Origin: Pelagophyceae sp. CCMP2097
Taxonomy: Eukaryota > Sar > Pelagophyceae
Assembly (NCBI GenBank): GCA_026770575.1
Contig: MU657186.1
Span: 369,888-419,568 of the forward strand
DNA length: 49,681 nt
Reading direction: 5' to 3'
Part shown: positions 21,270-32,700 of the stretch, one piece after another
Numbering within the stretch: position 1 is the stretch's first letter
Layout: every line of letters begins with the position of its first letter
Notes under the pieces: generated by a model
The model's database searches: none
What the model was told of the DNA's origin: nothing
The model's input: only the letters and a program-made list of their open reading frames with translations
Program-made: the position numbers and the translations under genes

Positions 21270-22386
21270 CTAGCAGCAGCCCTTTTTCTTGTCCGGCTCG
21301 TTTGGCGCGAGGACGACGTCGCCGCCGCCGCCCTTGGTGATGGCGCCGGACTCGATCTTCCTCCGGTAGATTCGCCGGGCGAGGTCCTCGAACGTCTGCA
21401 CCACGTTGGTGTTGTTCTTCGCAGAAGCCTCGTAGTACGGCTCCTACAGGCGCGAGGCTGCGGTGCTGGAGGCGGCGCGGTTTCTACAGTCGTACGGACC
21501 TTATACTCTGCGGCGAGCGCGGCGGCGTCGGCCTTGGTGACCTCGCGCCTCTTCTCCTCGACGTCGCACTTGCACCCTGCGCGCGCGGTCCGCGAGCGCC
21601 GCGGGCGAAGAAGGGGCGCACCGCAGACGGCCATGTCGACGTCGCCGCGCTTGTGTTTGTGAATGTCGTTGATCCACGTTCGCACCTATTTATACGCGTC
21701 GTCGTCGCCGTCGGTGGGTCCCCGCGGTCACGCCGGCGCGGCCACGCCGGCTCAAAAGCACCACGGAGCGGGGACGCACGTGGCCGAAGGAGACTGCGTT
21801 GGCGACGTCGTAGCAGACCACCTGCGCGCGGCCGCCGTCACCGCGGGCACAGGGGAGGCTTGTGTCTGAAAGCGATAAATTGCAGGCCGCCTCAGACGCG
21901 CCGCCCCGCGCCCCAAAGACGCCGTGCGTCCGCGCGGCGGCGTCGAGGCCCTCTCTCGGGCTCTGTGTAAAAAGGGTCCGTGGCGGGCCCCGAAGCGGCC
22001 GCGCCCTGAGCTCGCTTCCGGTTTTGTATCCGGCCTCGTTTCCGGCCTCGGATTCACAGCCCTGTCTCGGGGCCGCCGGGCCCGGTCTCCAGGCACTATG
22101 AAGAGTTTCCGTAAGCTCCCGCGCGGGCGGTCGCGAAGCCGTCGGCTTTCCCGAAAAAGTTGGCCGTCAGCGACCGGAAGCGCTCCTGGCCCGCCGTGTC
22201 CCAGATCTGCAACTTGACTTGCTGGCCGTCGATTTCCAAGAACTTGTCGCGGTAGTCGACGCCGATGGTGGTCATGAACTTTGTGCTAAACGTGTCCTTA
22301 TCGTACCGCACCACCAGCGAAGTCTTGCCCACGTTCGAGTCGCCGATCATGAGGATGCGGATCACCTGCGGCCGCGGCGCGCTCAT
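21270..22386 (-). CDS. Rab-family small GTPase
   Basis: Five exons: 22135-22386, 21780-21821, 21622-21685, 21500-21576 and 21270-21443 (202 residues). G1 is G-D-S-N-V-G-K-T-S, switch I ends T-T-I-G-V-D-Y, G3 is WDTAGQERFRSLT, and G5 is YYEASAKNN. The C-terminus ends K-K-G-C-C, a geranylgeranylation signal. The Rab-specific sequences and length fit a Rab8/Rab1-like trafficking GTPase. G4, normally NKxD, reads C-K-C-D after the exon 3-exon 4 junction. The exon 1 donor fits only as GC (TTC|GCGACC), giving a 313-nt intron; that junction is the weakest part. Probable role: directing vesicles of the secretory route. Confidence 0.82.
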
Positions 22387-22578
22387 CCTGCCGAAGAGCC
22401 GCGCCCGCGGAGGGAAGACCGGAAGGGCTTTTCTTTGTCCACGTAAAAACTCGGTGGAAGCCCATAACCCAAGACCCGTTGTAAACTCACACGACACGTC
22501 GACGTCGCGGCGGCCGCGCGGCGGCGCACGACGACAGAGGCGCGAGCTCGCGCCGGCTCCAGATCGGACTGCGCGACA
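22387..22578. promoter_or_regulatory. Divergent intergenic region (Rab / MYND gene)
   Basis: 192 bp lie between the starts of two head-to-head genes, GC-rich with one AT-richer patch (TTTTCTTTGTCCACGTAAAA). No recognised element. Confidence 0.3.
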
Positions 22579-23475
22579 ATGGCGGAGCCCGGCGCGCCCA
22601 AGCCCTGCTGCGTCTGCGACGCGCCGGGCGGCAAGCACTGCACCAAGTGCAAATCCAGGCATTACTGCGGCAGGGCGTGCCAGCTCTATTGGTACGAGCG
22701 CGAGCACAAGGCGCAGTGCAAGCAGCTCGCCACCGAGTATCAGGACCGCCTCCACGACTTGCTCTCCCCGGAGAAGCTGATTATCACGGGGGAGGCGCCG
22801 ACGACAAGCGGCGCTGTCGAGGACGTCGCGCCGGTAGCTGGTTTCAAAGCGGCGCTGGGGACGGCGCCGGTCAAGGCAGGTGCGCTGAACGACGACGCGC
22901 CGGACTGGCGCGGCACGTGCGCCATTTGCCTCGATCCGCTTCCTCTCGATGAACGATGTCACGCATTCTACTCTTGCTGCTGCAAGATACCTTAGGATTG
23001 CTCGGCGTGCTCCGGCAAGTGCGAGAAGTACGACGAGCGGTGCCCGCTCTGCCGAGCGCCAATTCCTACGTCGGCGGAGTACGTGAGCCGGCTGCAGAAG
23101 CACGTGGATGAGGGGAACGCGGAGGCGCAGTTCATGCTCGGAAATTTGTACCGTCATGGTGACTCCTGTCTCGAGAAGAGTCCGAAGCGGACGTTCCAGC
23201 TGCACGAGCTCGCCGCGGTGCGTGGACACGCAAAAGCTCAATTCCAACTGGGATATTCCTATGGAGTTGGGCAAGGCACCAAGATCAACCACGAGACCGC
23301 CGCGCAGTGGTATCGGCGCGCAGCCGACCAAGGCTATCCTGGCGCTCAAAACAATCTCGGCACGCTCTTTGCGGCAAGGGCGTGGCGCAGTCGTGCGGCG
23401 AAGACGCGCTGTGGTGGCGGCTCGCCAGAGGCGGTCGAATTGCTCGCCGCGGCATGCCCCGGCCGGCCGAAATGA
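22579..23475 (+). pseudogene. MYND zinc finger - RING-like - Sel1 repeat gene with nonsense and frameshift lesions
   Basis: Starts MAEPGAPKPCCVCDAPGGKH. A MYND finger (C-C-V-C ... C-T-K-C ... Y-C-G-R-A-C-Q ... H-K-A-Q-C) occupies residues 10-50. A RING-like half (CAICLDPLPLDERCHAFYSC ... CPLCRAPIP) and Sel1-like repeats (GNAEAQFMLGNLYRHG, GHAKAQFQLGYSYGVGQGT, GYPGAQNNLGTLF) follow. A TAG at 22993-22995 cuts the RING region while both sides stay in one frame. At about 23368-23375 the frame slips: the expected G-K-G-V-A-Q-S-C-G-E-D-A-L-W-W-R-L-A lies in another frame. Two independent lesions suggest a decaying member of a multi-copy family. No splice pair removes the TAG in frame. Confidence 0.78.
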
Positions 23476-23689
23476 GCGTCGATTCAAACCAAACCAGCCA
23501 GCCGCTCGACTATCCTGCGTGGTCCCGCAACCCCCACCGCAAGATATGCGAAGAATGGACCTCATAATCAAGTCGCAAACAGGGGACCCGGAAGGCACTG
23601 CGACGCGGCCCCTATACGGTGCGCCTCAACCCAGAACCCGCATCGTTGGTCCTTCTTTCGGATCGGCGTTTCGAGGCTTACGACGCCTA

Positions 23690-26156
23690 CTAGCGCTTGT
23701 GCCTCGTCTTTGAGCGGAGGCTCTTCTTTTTGCCGACCTTATCCGGGTTGAACTCGGTGAAGTGGCGCGTCGACGGCGCCGGCTTGGGCTCGCCCGTCGG
23801 CGCGGCGCCCTTCTTCATATCCTTCTTGGGCTTCATGTTGGGTTTGGGTTTCCGCGGCGCTTCCGCGCCCGCAATCCTGTCGTTGTCGTCCTCCTTGTGC
23901 TGAACCTTGCGCTTGGCGGCCTTGGCGTAGCCCTTCATCAAACCGTCGTCCTTGGCGCGCGCGCCCTCAAAGTCGAACTTGGAGTTTTCGATGGGAGACT
24001 TCTTCTTCTTCTTCACCGGCTCCCGGTCGTCCTCCTCCTCGCTGCCGCCCTCGCCGTGCAGCGCCTCCAAGGCCTCCAAGCGGCGGCGCTTGGCGCGAGT
24101 GAGGCGGTGAGGCTTCTTCGCAGTCTTGTCGCCCGCGAGCTCCGTCGCGCGCTTCTTCTTGGACTCTAAAAGATTCTCGCGGAACTCCTTGGACTCGCGC
24201 TCCCCGGCCTTGAGCTCCTGCGCCTCGGCGTCCTCCTTGGCCCGCTTCTTCGCCTCGGCCTTGTCTGTCGTCGACTGGAACCACTCGCGCTTGGGCCGAG
24301 CGGCGATTTCGTCGGCGAACTTCAAAACGTTCTCCGCGCGCGTCAACTCGTACTCCGTCGTGTCCAGCTCAATCTTGTCGCGGCGGCGGCGCTCGAACTG
24401 CGTCACGTCGCGCGCGGCCGCGGAAATGGCCTCGCGCATGTCGGCGAGGACGGCGGGGGCGATGACGCGGGAACGCATCTCGCCGGACATTTTCGATAAA
24501 GCAGCCGCGTCCTCGCTCGCGTCCATGTCCGCTTGGCGCGACCGGACGAGCTCCTTCAGCGTGCCGCGGCGCGACGCGCCGACCAGCGTCACCGCCAACC
24601 CGGAGCGGCCGGCGCGCGCCGTGCGGCCGACTCGGTGCACGTACGTGTGCACGTTGCGAGGCATCTCCGCGTTGACCACCGCAGAGACGCCCGTCACGTC
24701 CAAGCCGCGCGCGGCCACGTCCGTGCACAGCAAGCACTCGACGTCGCCGCGCTCGAAGCGCGCGAGGTTGGCGAGGCGCTCGGCCTGCCTCAGACCGCCG
24801 TGCAGCTCGCAGACCGATGGCAGCTGCAGCTGCGGGTTGTCGGCGCGCCTCAGGGCCTCGCAGAGGAAGAAGAAGTGCGTGCACGCCGCGCGCGTGTCGA
24901 AGAAGCAGACGGTGCGGTGGCCCGCGCCGCCCAGCGTCTTTGAGAGAATGGCAATCAGCGACGCCTCGCGCTCGGCGGCCTCGCTCTCGGCGCCGTCCTT
25001 GAGCTTGATAAAGTCCTGAGTCAACCTCTGCACGACGCCGCCGGCACCGTTGGAGCTCGCCAGCCGGATGCGGATCGGCCGCCGGAGCGACAATTTTGCG
25101 AGGGACTCGACGCGCGCGCCTAAAGTCGCCGAGAACAGCAGCGTCTGCCGCCGGCCCGTGCCGGACCCGACCTGGTCGACGAGGCGCTCGTTGCCGCCGG
25201 GCAGCGCCTTTAAGACTTCTGCGAGTTCGTCCTCGAAGCCGAGCTCGAGGAGGCGGTCCGCCTCGTCCAGGATGCAAACCTCAATGTCGTCCAAGTGCAC
25301 AGAGTGCGCGTTGGAGATGTGGTCCACCAGTCGACCCGGCGTGGCGACGATGATGTCGGGCCGCTCGCGCAGCCGCGCTTCCTGGCGTTTGACGTCTTTT
25401 TCGCCGCCCACAATGAGGACCGTCGTAATCTCGGGCGCGAATTTCGAAAGTTGCTTGATCATCTGCTCGCACTGCGCCGCCAGCTCGCGCGTCGGCAGGA
25501 TGATGACGCACCGCGTCGCCGCGCGCGAGTCGCCGCGGCGCAGCTGCAGGATCTTTTCCAAAGTGGGAAGCGCGAACGCAGCCGTCTTGCCAGAGCCCGT
25601 CGCCGCAGACGCGCAAATGTCGCGCCCCGCCAAAGCGAGCGGGATGCACCGCTCCTGCACCGGCGTCGGCTGCGAGAAGCCCAAAGCCTACGTGTCCTCA
25701 GGGTTCCGAGGCCGGCTCGCAGGGTCCCGCGGTGGGTCCCGAAGGTCCGCGAAACGTCGGCCGACGCACCGCCAACGCGCGGAGGAGGGGCCTGGAGAGC
25801 TGCAATTCGTCGAAGGTGAGGGCGCCGCCCTGCTCGGTGATGACCTCTTCGAAGACGCCTGCGGCGATGGCGGCGTCGTCGGCGGCCTCGTGCTGCGCGC
25901 GCGCGATGCCGACCTTGGCCTTGCGGCGGTCTCGCCCGGCCGCGTCCTCGCTCACGCCGAACGGCTTGACTGAGTCTTTGGACGGTGCCGGCGCCGGGCG
26001 CTTGGCTTCCGGCTCGTTAGAGGCCTTTTTCACGGCGGACCGGACGCCCGAGCCGTCGTCAAAAGCAAACTCAAAGGCGCTAAACGACGGGTCCGAGTCC
26101 TCCACATCCTCCGGCTCGACCTCGTCGTCCGACAGGAGCGTTTCCAGCACCCGCAT
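23690..26156 (-). CDS. DDX27: DEAD-box RNA helicase, DDX27/Drs1-like
   Basis: Exon 1 25770-26156 (acidic start MRVLETLLSDDEVEPEDVED) and exon 2 23690-25687 are joined over an 82-nt GTGCGT...CGTAG intron (794 residues). Motifs in order: Q motif (L-G-F-S-Q-P-T-P-V-Q), ATGSGKT, PTRELAAQ, TPGRL, LDEADRLLELGFEDEL, FSATL, ARGLDVTG, HRVGRTARAG. The acidic leader, the LLELGFEDEL form and the long Lys-rich C-terminal tail are those of DDX27/Drs1, a nucleolar helicase of 60S ribosome assembly. The stop lies at 23690-23692. Confidence 0.92.
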
Positions 26157-26505
26157 CGTGCGAGGATGATCGCCCGATTCTCAAAGGGATCGCCAAAACA
26201 AGGAAGAGGGCCCGAAATCGCGCGTGCGACGGCCCGCGGTTGAGAGGGCGGGCTCGGACGCCGTCGACAACGGCACAGCCCTCGTCGCTCGTGGCCGCGC
26301 AAGTTCCCGGTTTTGCTGCAATTACAGCGGTTCCGCCAATCAAATTGCCGCGTTGGACGAACGTCGCCGCGCCTGCCGCCAGGGCCCGCGCCGTCCGCCG
26401 CGGACCTCTTTTTGGGTAGCCCATAACCTCGAGGACCCTCGGTTTGTGCGGTTGTCCGACGAGGAGGCCCCGACCTCCACGTCGCTCGGGAGGAGGGTCG
26501 CCGGC
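26157..26505. promoter_or_regulatory. Divergent intergenic region (DDX27-like / CDF-like)
   Basis: 349 bp between divergent starts. GATTCTCAAAGGGATCGCC and CAATTACAGCGGTTCCGCC are the only AT-richer patches. An open frame extends upstream of the CDF-like ATG through the region but has no recognisable content. Confidence 0.3.
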
Positions 26506-27610
26506 ATGGCGACGGAGGCGCGGGGCTCCACGGGCCGCGCCTCTGTGCACTCTTTAGCGTTTACCGAGTGCTTCGACGACGAGCCGCGGTCGGCGCGCGC
26601 TTCGTCGGTGGTATCGCTGACGAAGATTGGCTTGAGAAGAGATTCTTACGACGTCTGCGGCGTGAAATTCTCTGGCAACGCCATCTCACTCCTTACCGCC
26701 TTTGTCCTCTTCTCAGCGATTACGGGCACGCAGTACTCCTTCGCTCGAGCAGTCAAGTCGGTGGCCCTCCAGGCGGATTGCGTGAGTATGGGTGTCGACG
26801 CCTTGACGTTCCTCGGCAACCTCGTAGCCGAGTTGGCCCCTCCGACCAACAAGGACACAAAACGAAAGCTCGAGCTCGGCATGTCGGGCCTGTCGCACTT
26901 CCTCCTCTTCGCGTTCACCATGCAGTTCCTCGTCGGCGCCGTCGCGGACTCGCAGGTGGAGGACGACGACCAGACGCAACATAATCGCCAGAAATTGGGC
27001 TACACCGTCCTCGCCTTTGCGCTCCTCGGCTTGATGTTCGACATGATCACGCTCTTCGCCTACGCGTACTTTGGGACGGTGGAGACTCGGGAAATGGCGG
27101 CCGACGACGACTACGAGCGCTTGGAGGGCTGGGAAGCCGGCGCAAGGCCACAGCAGGACGCGCTCACCTGCGGCACACAAACCGCGTCCCAGATTGAGAC
27201 GATACCTTTCGATCGACGGACAAGCCGAGGGAGAGTGCACCTTTAGGCGTCAACACGAACATGTGCGCCGCTCTTCTTCACGTCATCTCCGATCTCGCGC
27301 GGTCGACGACGACGCTCGTCGAGTCCGTCGTGCTTTTGAACGTCGCCTCCGTCGGGGCGACGCAGATCGACGGCATCGCCGCTACGGCTGTGTGTTCGAT
27401 CATCGCAGTCGGTGCGACCATGGCACTGCTCACGTGGGCGCGCGAGGTGCGCCGATGTCGGGGAACCCCCACTGCGAGGACCATCATCGCTAGGTCCACG
27501 CGTATGCGCACGGCTCGGCGCTCACAGAGGGCGCCATCGACCGCATCTACGGCCGCGCGCCGCGCCGCACGGACGACGACGACGGCGTCGACGACAGCCC
27601 GCTCGTCTGA
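26506..27610 (+). CDS. Cation diffusion facilitator-like membrane protein
   Basis: Exon 1 26506-about 27139, exon 2 27247-27446, exon 3 27494-27610. Hydrophobic helices appear at NAISLLTAFVLFSAITGTQ, ALQADCVSMGVDALTFLGNL, LSHFLLFAFTMQFLVGAV and KLGYTVLAFALLGLMFD. After the loop comes N-T-N-M-C-A-A-L-L-H-V-I-S-D-L, the CDF transmembrane-5 signature (N.NM.AALLHVLGD). The metal-site pattern HxxxD is kept there, whereas the first half has D-C-V-S-M-G-V-D, close to but not identical with D-..-D of CDFs. The exon 1 donor fits only as GC (G|GCGCAA at 27140). A short acidic C-terminus (TDDDDGVDDSPLV) replaces the usual cytosolic domain. Role: divalent metal efflux is likely but not certain. Confidence 0.65.
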
Positions 27611-27682
27611 GTGGCTGTCAAATAAAATCACGCAGTTGTCAATCGCACAGGCCGGGCGGGGGTCTCGATACGCGAGCCGTTA

Positions 27683-29357
27683 TCATCTTGTGCCTTGTCG
27701 GCTGTCATCCGCGGCGGCGGGCAGCGCGAGGACGGCGGCGGCGGCGACGAGGGACACGGCCGCGAAGATGCCCGTGGAAACGGGCAGCGACAGCGTCTCC
27801 GCCGTCGGCGCGGAGAGGAGGCCGCCGAGGCGCGCAAAGGCGGTGCAAAACGTCAAGGCAGCCGCGCGCTTCGTCACCGGGTACGCCCCCGCCGCCACGA
27901 CGAAGACGAGCTGGAACGCGCCTAGAGGGGGCGATGAACGCGCTCCGGGGTCATCCGTTCTTACCTGCGTTGCCGAGCTTGCCGAGCGCGGCGAGCGCGT
28001 TGACCGTCGCGCCGTCGACGTTTCCGGCGTGGAAGGCGAGCACTTTTACCACGAGGAGCGCGAGCGCGAAACCCGACGAAGCGAGGAGCGCGGCCGTGGC
28101 GTCTTTCGCGGCGACGCCGCGCGCCACGAGCAAACCGGCGAGGGCGTAGCCGGGCACGTCGACGGCGTTTGCGACGACAAAGCCGGCGAGCACGTCGCCG
28201 CCGTTTGCGGCGCCGGTTTCGGCCCCGAGCGTCGCCAGCGCCGTGGTGGCGTAGTCGAGGCCGTAGTACGAGAATTCCACGGCGCCGAACGTGAAGCACA
28301 GCGCGACCGTCGTCCACAGCAACGACCGCTTTGGTGGTGCGACGCTCGCCACCGATACGCTCATTGAAGCGCGAGGCCTCCGCACGGTGCCATCCTGAGA
28401 AGATGCTCGCTTCTGAGCCGCGGCGACGGCGCCTCGCTTCTTAGCCGCGGCCAAGGCGCCGTCGCCGCCGTTGTCGAAGTGTGGCGAGGGCTGGCCGTTC
28501 CACTTCGCGATGTGCTCCAACGCCTTTTGCAAGTCGTCGTTTGCCTTCCGCGACGTCGTTTCGTCCCTGGCCGCGAGGAACGCCGGCGACTCGACGGTGT
28601 ACAATTGGACTGCGGCTGCTGCTGCGGTCATCCAAAAGGCGTGCGCGGAGACCTCACCGCGCCAGTCGACGCCTAAGATCTCGCAGGCTTTGTGCAGCAA
28701 GGCGACGCATAGCGCGGCGAGGGCAAAAGAGAGGTTGATGTTCGTCGTCGCGGCGCTGCGCCTCGACGGCGGCACGGACTCTGTGAGGAGGAGGAACGAG
28801 GGGGCGCTGAATCCGCCGCAGTAGAGGCCCAAGACGGCTTTAAACGCCAAAACCTGTGCGAAGACGGGTACTCCGCAGTTTGCGTCGGCGTGCACGTTCG
28901 CTAAAGCCATCGTGCTGAGCACTGCGCCGACCGCGCACGGGGCGACGACTGTCCTGCGGCCGAGCTTGTCCGCCAGAAAGGCTAGGCCTACACCTCCAAA
29001 ACCCCACGACGCGAATAAAGCAGACGACCCGAGGCTCAGCTGGCCGACGTCCAAGCTAAGCGTCGAATCGGCGGCCATTAACGGATCTAGGAGCACCGGC
29101 GCCAGCGCCGCTAAAGGCCCGCCGTACAGACCCAGGCCCACGCAGGCAGTGAGTACAAACTCGTAGCGCCCGTTTCCGTGCGACACCTCCAGTGCCGAGC
29201 CCACGGCGTCCGCGTCTGTTGCGTCCGTGGAATCTCGCGCGCCGCCGCTCTTCCATCTCGCGTGCCGACCGCGCCGGCCGAGCGCCGGTTGGCCGCCTCC
29301 GCCCGCCCGCAGCGCTCGGCACACCGCCAGGAGGCCAGCCAGCCAGACTAGGCGCAT
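27683..29357 (-). CDS. Major facilitator superfamily transporter (SV2/sugar-transporter-like)
   Basis: Exons 27965-29357 and 27683-27921 are joined over a 43-nt GTAAGA...TCTAG intron (543 residues). Begins with a signal-like MRLVWLAGLLAVCRALRAG. The MFS motif A equivalent is F-L-A-D-K-L-G-R-R-T-V-V, and about 12 hydrophobic segments follow in two halves, separated by a charged Lys/Arg/Ala loop (AAAKKRGAVAAAQKRASSQD). The SVPPSRRSAATT segment after helix 4/5 resembles the ..P..RR/G..... of sugar/organic-ion porters. Substrate unknown. The leading signal peptide could mean insertion in plastid-associated or endomembranes. Confidence 0.8.
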
Positions 29358-29782
29358 CGCAGGGTGCGCTATAGCGCTCGACCGCTCGCTGTGGAATCCC
29401 CGCTCGTGCCCCGGCGTCGCGAAGCTTCGGCGCGGCGCAAAACTTCCACAAGAATTCGAAAAAGGGACTTAAGAATTGTTCCCCTACATTCTGTGGGGCC
29501 CCGCAGTGTGTACAGTGACAGCGAACTTTCGGGAGGACACGACAGAACCGTAGTGGCTACGGTGGTGGCTTGTCGCTTGCTGATGCACGCTCGCCCGCCG
29601 CCGCTGCCTCCGCTCTTCCCCTTCTCTCCATTTCCTTTTGCGAATGCCCGCGCTGCTTGCTATAGTCAGTAAATAGAAACAGAACCGTTAAGCCATGATG
29701 GAATGGATCCTCGCAGCGACGTCGCCGAGTCCCAAGAAGTGATGTATCAGTCGCACCCATGGGCATGGGGATGATGCGTAGA

Positions 29783-32700
29783 TTACCGCAGATTGCCGTG
29801 AAGGCCGCGTAGGACGTCTGCCAGTATGTTGGCGTCCGTGTCCGTCGATTGGCTGAGGACGTCGTCGCCGTCCTCGGTGTCGTAGGCCCCGTAGTCGTCG
29901 TCATACACCGAACCCTCGTCGACGGGCCTTAGAGCGCCGCCGTCGCCGCCGAGCAGAGTGTCCACCGATGAAGACACAGAATACGAGTCCGCTGCGCGCC
30001 GCGAGTCCGCCCCGTGCCGCGGCGCGTCCGCGCCGAGCGAATACCGCAGCGCCGAGAGCCTGCACGCGGCGTCGCGCATCGCGGCGCGCGGCGTGCCTCG
30101 AAGAAACGCACTCGTCTGCGTCGTTGGACGACGACGAGACGGAGAGGCCGTCGCTGGCGTCGTCGTCTTCTCTGAAGCGCGCGTTGGCGAGGTAGTCTCG
30201 GAGCTCGTTTTGCTGCTCGACTAACAAATCCGCGCGCGGCTCGAATCTGATGGACCTCGCGCGCATCGACGCCGTCAGCGCGTCCAAACGCCGCAAGGCG
30301 TCGTCGAGGCCCTCGGTCGCGTGCGAGTCCGTCGAGGAGTCGTCGCCCGCCTCGGACCCGCCAAGATCCGACCCGCCAAGGCCCGAGACGTAGGCGAGGA
30401 GGCGCCGCGCCCCAGACGTCGCGCTGCCCGAATTCGACTCGGAAGACTCGCTCGCAGCAGTCGTGCCGTCGCTCCGCGACCGGCCGGCGAGCGAGAGCAG
30501 GCGGTCCGCCGCCGAGAGCGCGGCGGACCCCGAATTCGAGCTCTGGAGCGTGCCCGACCGGCCCGACCGCTCGCGCATCACTTGCAAAGGTGACCGCGCC
30601 CAGGCGTCGTCGTCGTCGTCCGTCTCGTCGAAAGCTGCGTCGTCGTCGAACGCGTCCTCGCGGCCCAGCGAATTCGCGGCCGCCGCGTCGTCCTCGAGCT
30701 GCTGCAGGCGGTCCAGCAGGTCCTGGCCCGACGAGGAAGATGATGATGAAGGCGGCGTGGCCTCGTTGCGCGGCGGCAGCTCGACGGTCCTGAAGCAGAC
30801 GTCATCATCAAAAACGCAAGAGCCTCTCTAAAGCGACTCACGGGCCCATGACCGTGCCGCCGGTGCGGTCTTCGTCGTCGGATTCCGAGTCCGAGTCGAC
30901 GATGCTGGAAGACGGCGAGTGGATGAACGCGCGGCGAGACGGGCCGAGGCGGGCGTTGCGCTCGCGGCGGTGCTCGGCTGAGGAAGGGCTCGACGAAGTC
31001 GACGCCGTCCCCGACGAGGTCGGCGACGCCGGCCGCGGCCGTGGCGGCGCGCCAATCTCCGCCAAGCTCTCATCGTCGTCCGTAGACGCCTGGCGCCCAT
31101 AGCGCGCGCGGTCGAGGACAGCCTGCGCGCGCTCCGCCTGGTCGCGCATCGCCGCAGCGCTGAAACGCAGCGGCGCCTCGGGCGCCGCCACCGCCGATCG
31201 CGGAGAAGCAGAGGCGTCTTCGTCGTCATCAGCCGCAGCGTGCTCAGCAGCATCGAGAGCTGCGTCGTGCGCCGCCGGTCGCCGCGGCGCGTCGGCGGCG
31301 GTGCGCCGCGCCGCCGTGTCGCGCGCCGCCTCTTCCTCGCGCGCCGCCGCCTCGCGCGCGGCCTCGTCCTCGCGCGCGGCGGCGGCGGCTTCGACGGCGG
31401 CGCGGATCGCCAGGCTGTCGACGTCGACGGCCCGCGCCGCGAGCGAGCCGGGATGCAGGCTGGCGTCGGACCCGTCGTCGTCGTAGTACGCGCGCGCCGC
31501 GGCGGCGGCGGCGGCCAGCTCGGCCTCGAAGCGCGCGTCGTCGTCGCGCTCCGCGTCGTCCAGCGTAACAGTCGTGCCCGGCGACCGGCGGCCTGCCGCC
31601 GTTTCCCATTCGGCGTCGGTCTCGTCGCTGTAGGCCTTTGGGCTCGCCTCGCGGTCCGTCGGCAGAGCCTCAGTGTCCACGTCGTCGTCGCCATCGTGAG
31701 CACCGTCGTCCACGTCGTCAGCATCGTCGTCAGCATCGTCCTCCACGTCGTCCACATCGTCGCCGAGGCTGCCCTGGATCGTGTTGTCCGCAAACGACCC
31801 GGAGCACCGCGCCGCTTGCGTGTCCGCGTCCGCGTCGTACGTCTCATCCAGACCTTTCTGCGGGTTTTCTTTGGGCGGCTCTTCTCGGACGACGGGTCCG
31901 TCGCGGCTTCGTGGCATCACGACCCGCCGCGGTGCCGCGGCTCGCTTGGCGTAGGCTCGACGGCGCGCGGCTTCGACGACAAACTGGTCCGCGTCGCCGT
32001 CGGCCTCGTCGTCGTCCAACTCGTCCGCCGCGGCGCACTCCGTCGGTTGCTCGCCCAGCGACGACGCCGCTCGCCCGGCCAGCGACGACGCCGCAGACGA
32101 ACCGACGTCTTCGTTGGCCGCGTCTTCGTCGAAAATAAAGCGCGTCGCCGCCGCGACGACGGCCTCCTCGTCGTCGTCTTCGTCGAGGCAGTCGTCTTCG
32201 TCGAGTCGGACGGAGCCGTCGGTGGACGGCGCGCGGAAGCTCGAAGCTCCGTCCAGTGCTGTTGGGGGTCGTGATGGTGGTGTTGTAGAAGGGCGCGCTG
32301 CTTCGGGTTGCGCACTCCGAGCAAAGGCGTCTAAAGCGTGGCGCCGCGTCTCGGCGGCGTCGTAGGCGGAAACGTTTGCGGCGGAAGCGTCGGCCGAGGC
32401 GGCGTCGTCCGTGTCGACGGCGGCGGGAGCAGCGGCCACGGGAGCGGCCGCGGGGTAGACCGTCGGCCGCGGGAGGCTGATCGGCGGCGGCGCGGGCGGC
32501 CGGACGTCGGCGGGCGGTGCCGCGGGCGGCCGGGGGGGCGGCGCGACGCGGAGCGTGTCGGCGAGCGACGGTTCGTCCAAAAACAGCTGCCCCACTTTCC
32601 TCCGCGGCGCAGTCGCCGCGCGGTACGCCGCCTCGGCGGCGGCGTCGACGATGGCCTGCGCCGCCGCAACGGCGCTATTTTCTTCGCGCGACGACTTGGC

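Noticed and set aside
30828..31847. Long opposite-frame and antisense ORFs over many genes (here 339 residues of Arg/Thr, others at 10575-11627, 16952-17953, 36104-37840)
   Set aside because: They mirror real coding exons, consist of Arg/Pro/Ala or Ser/Arg runs and lack motifs; expected in GC-rich DNA with few stop codons.
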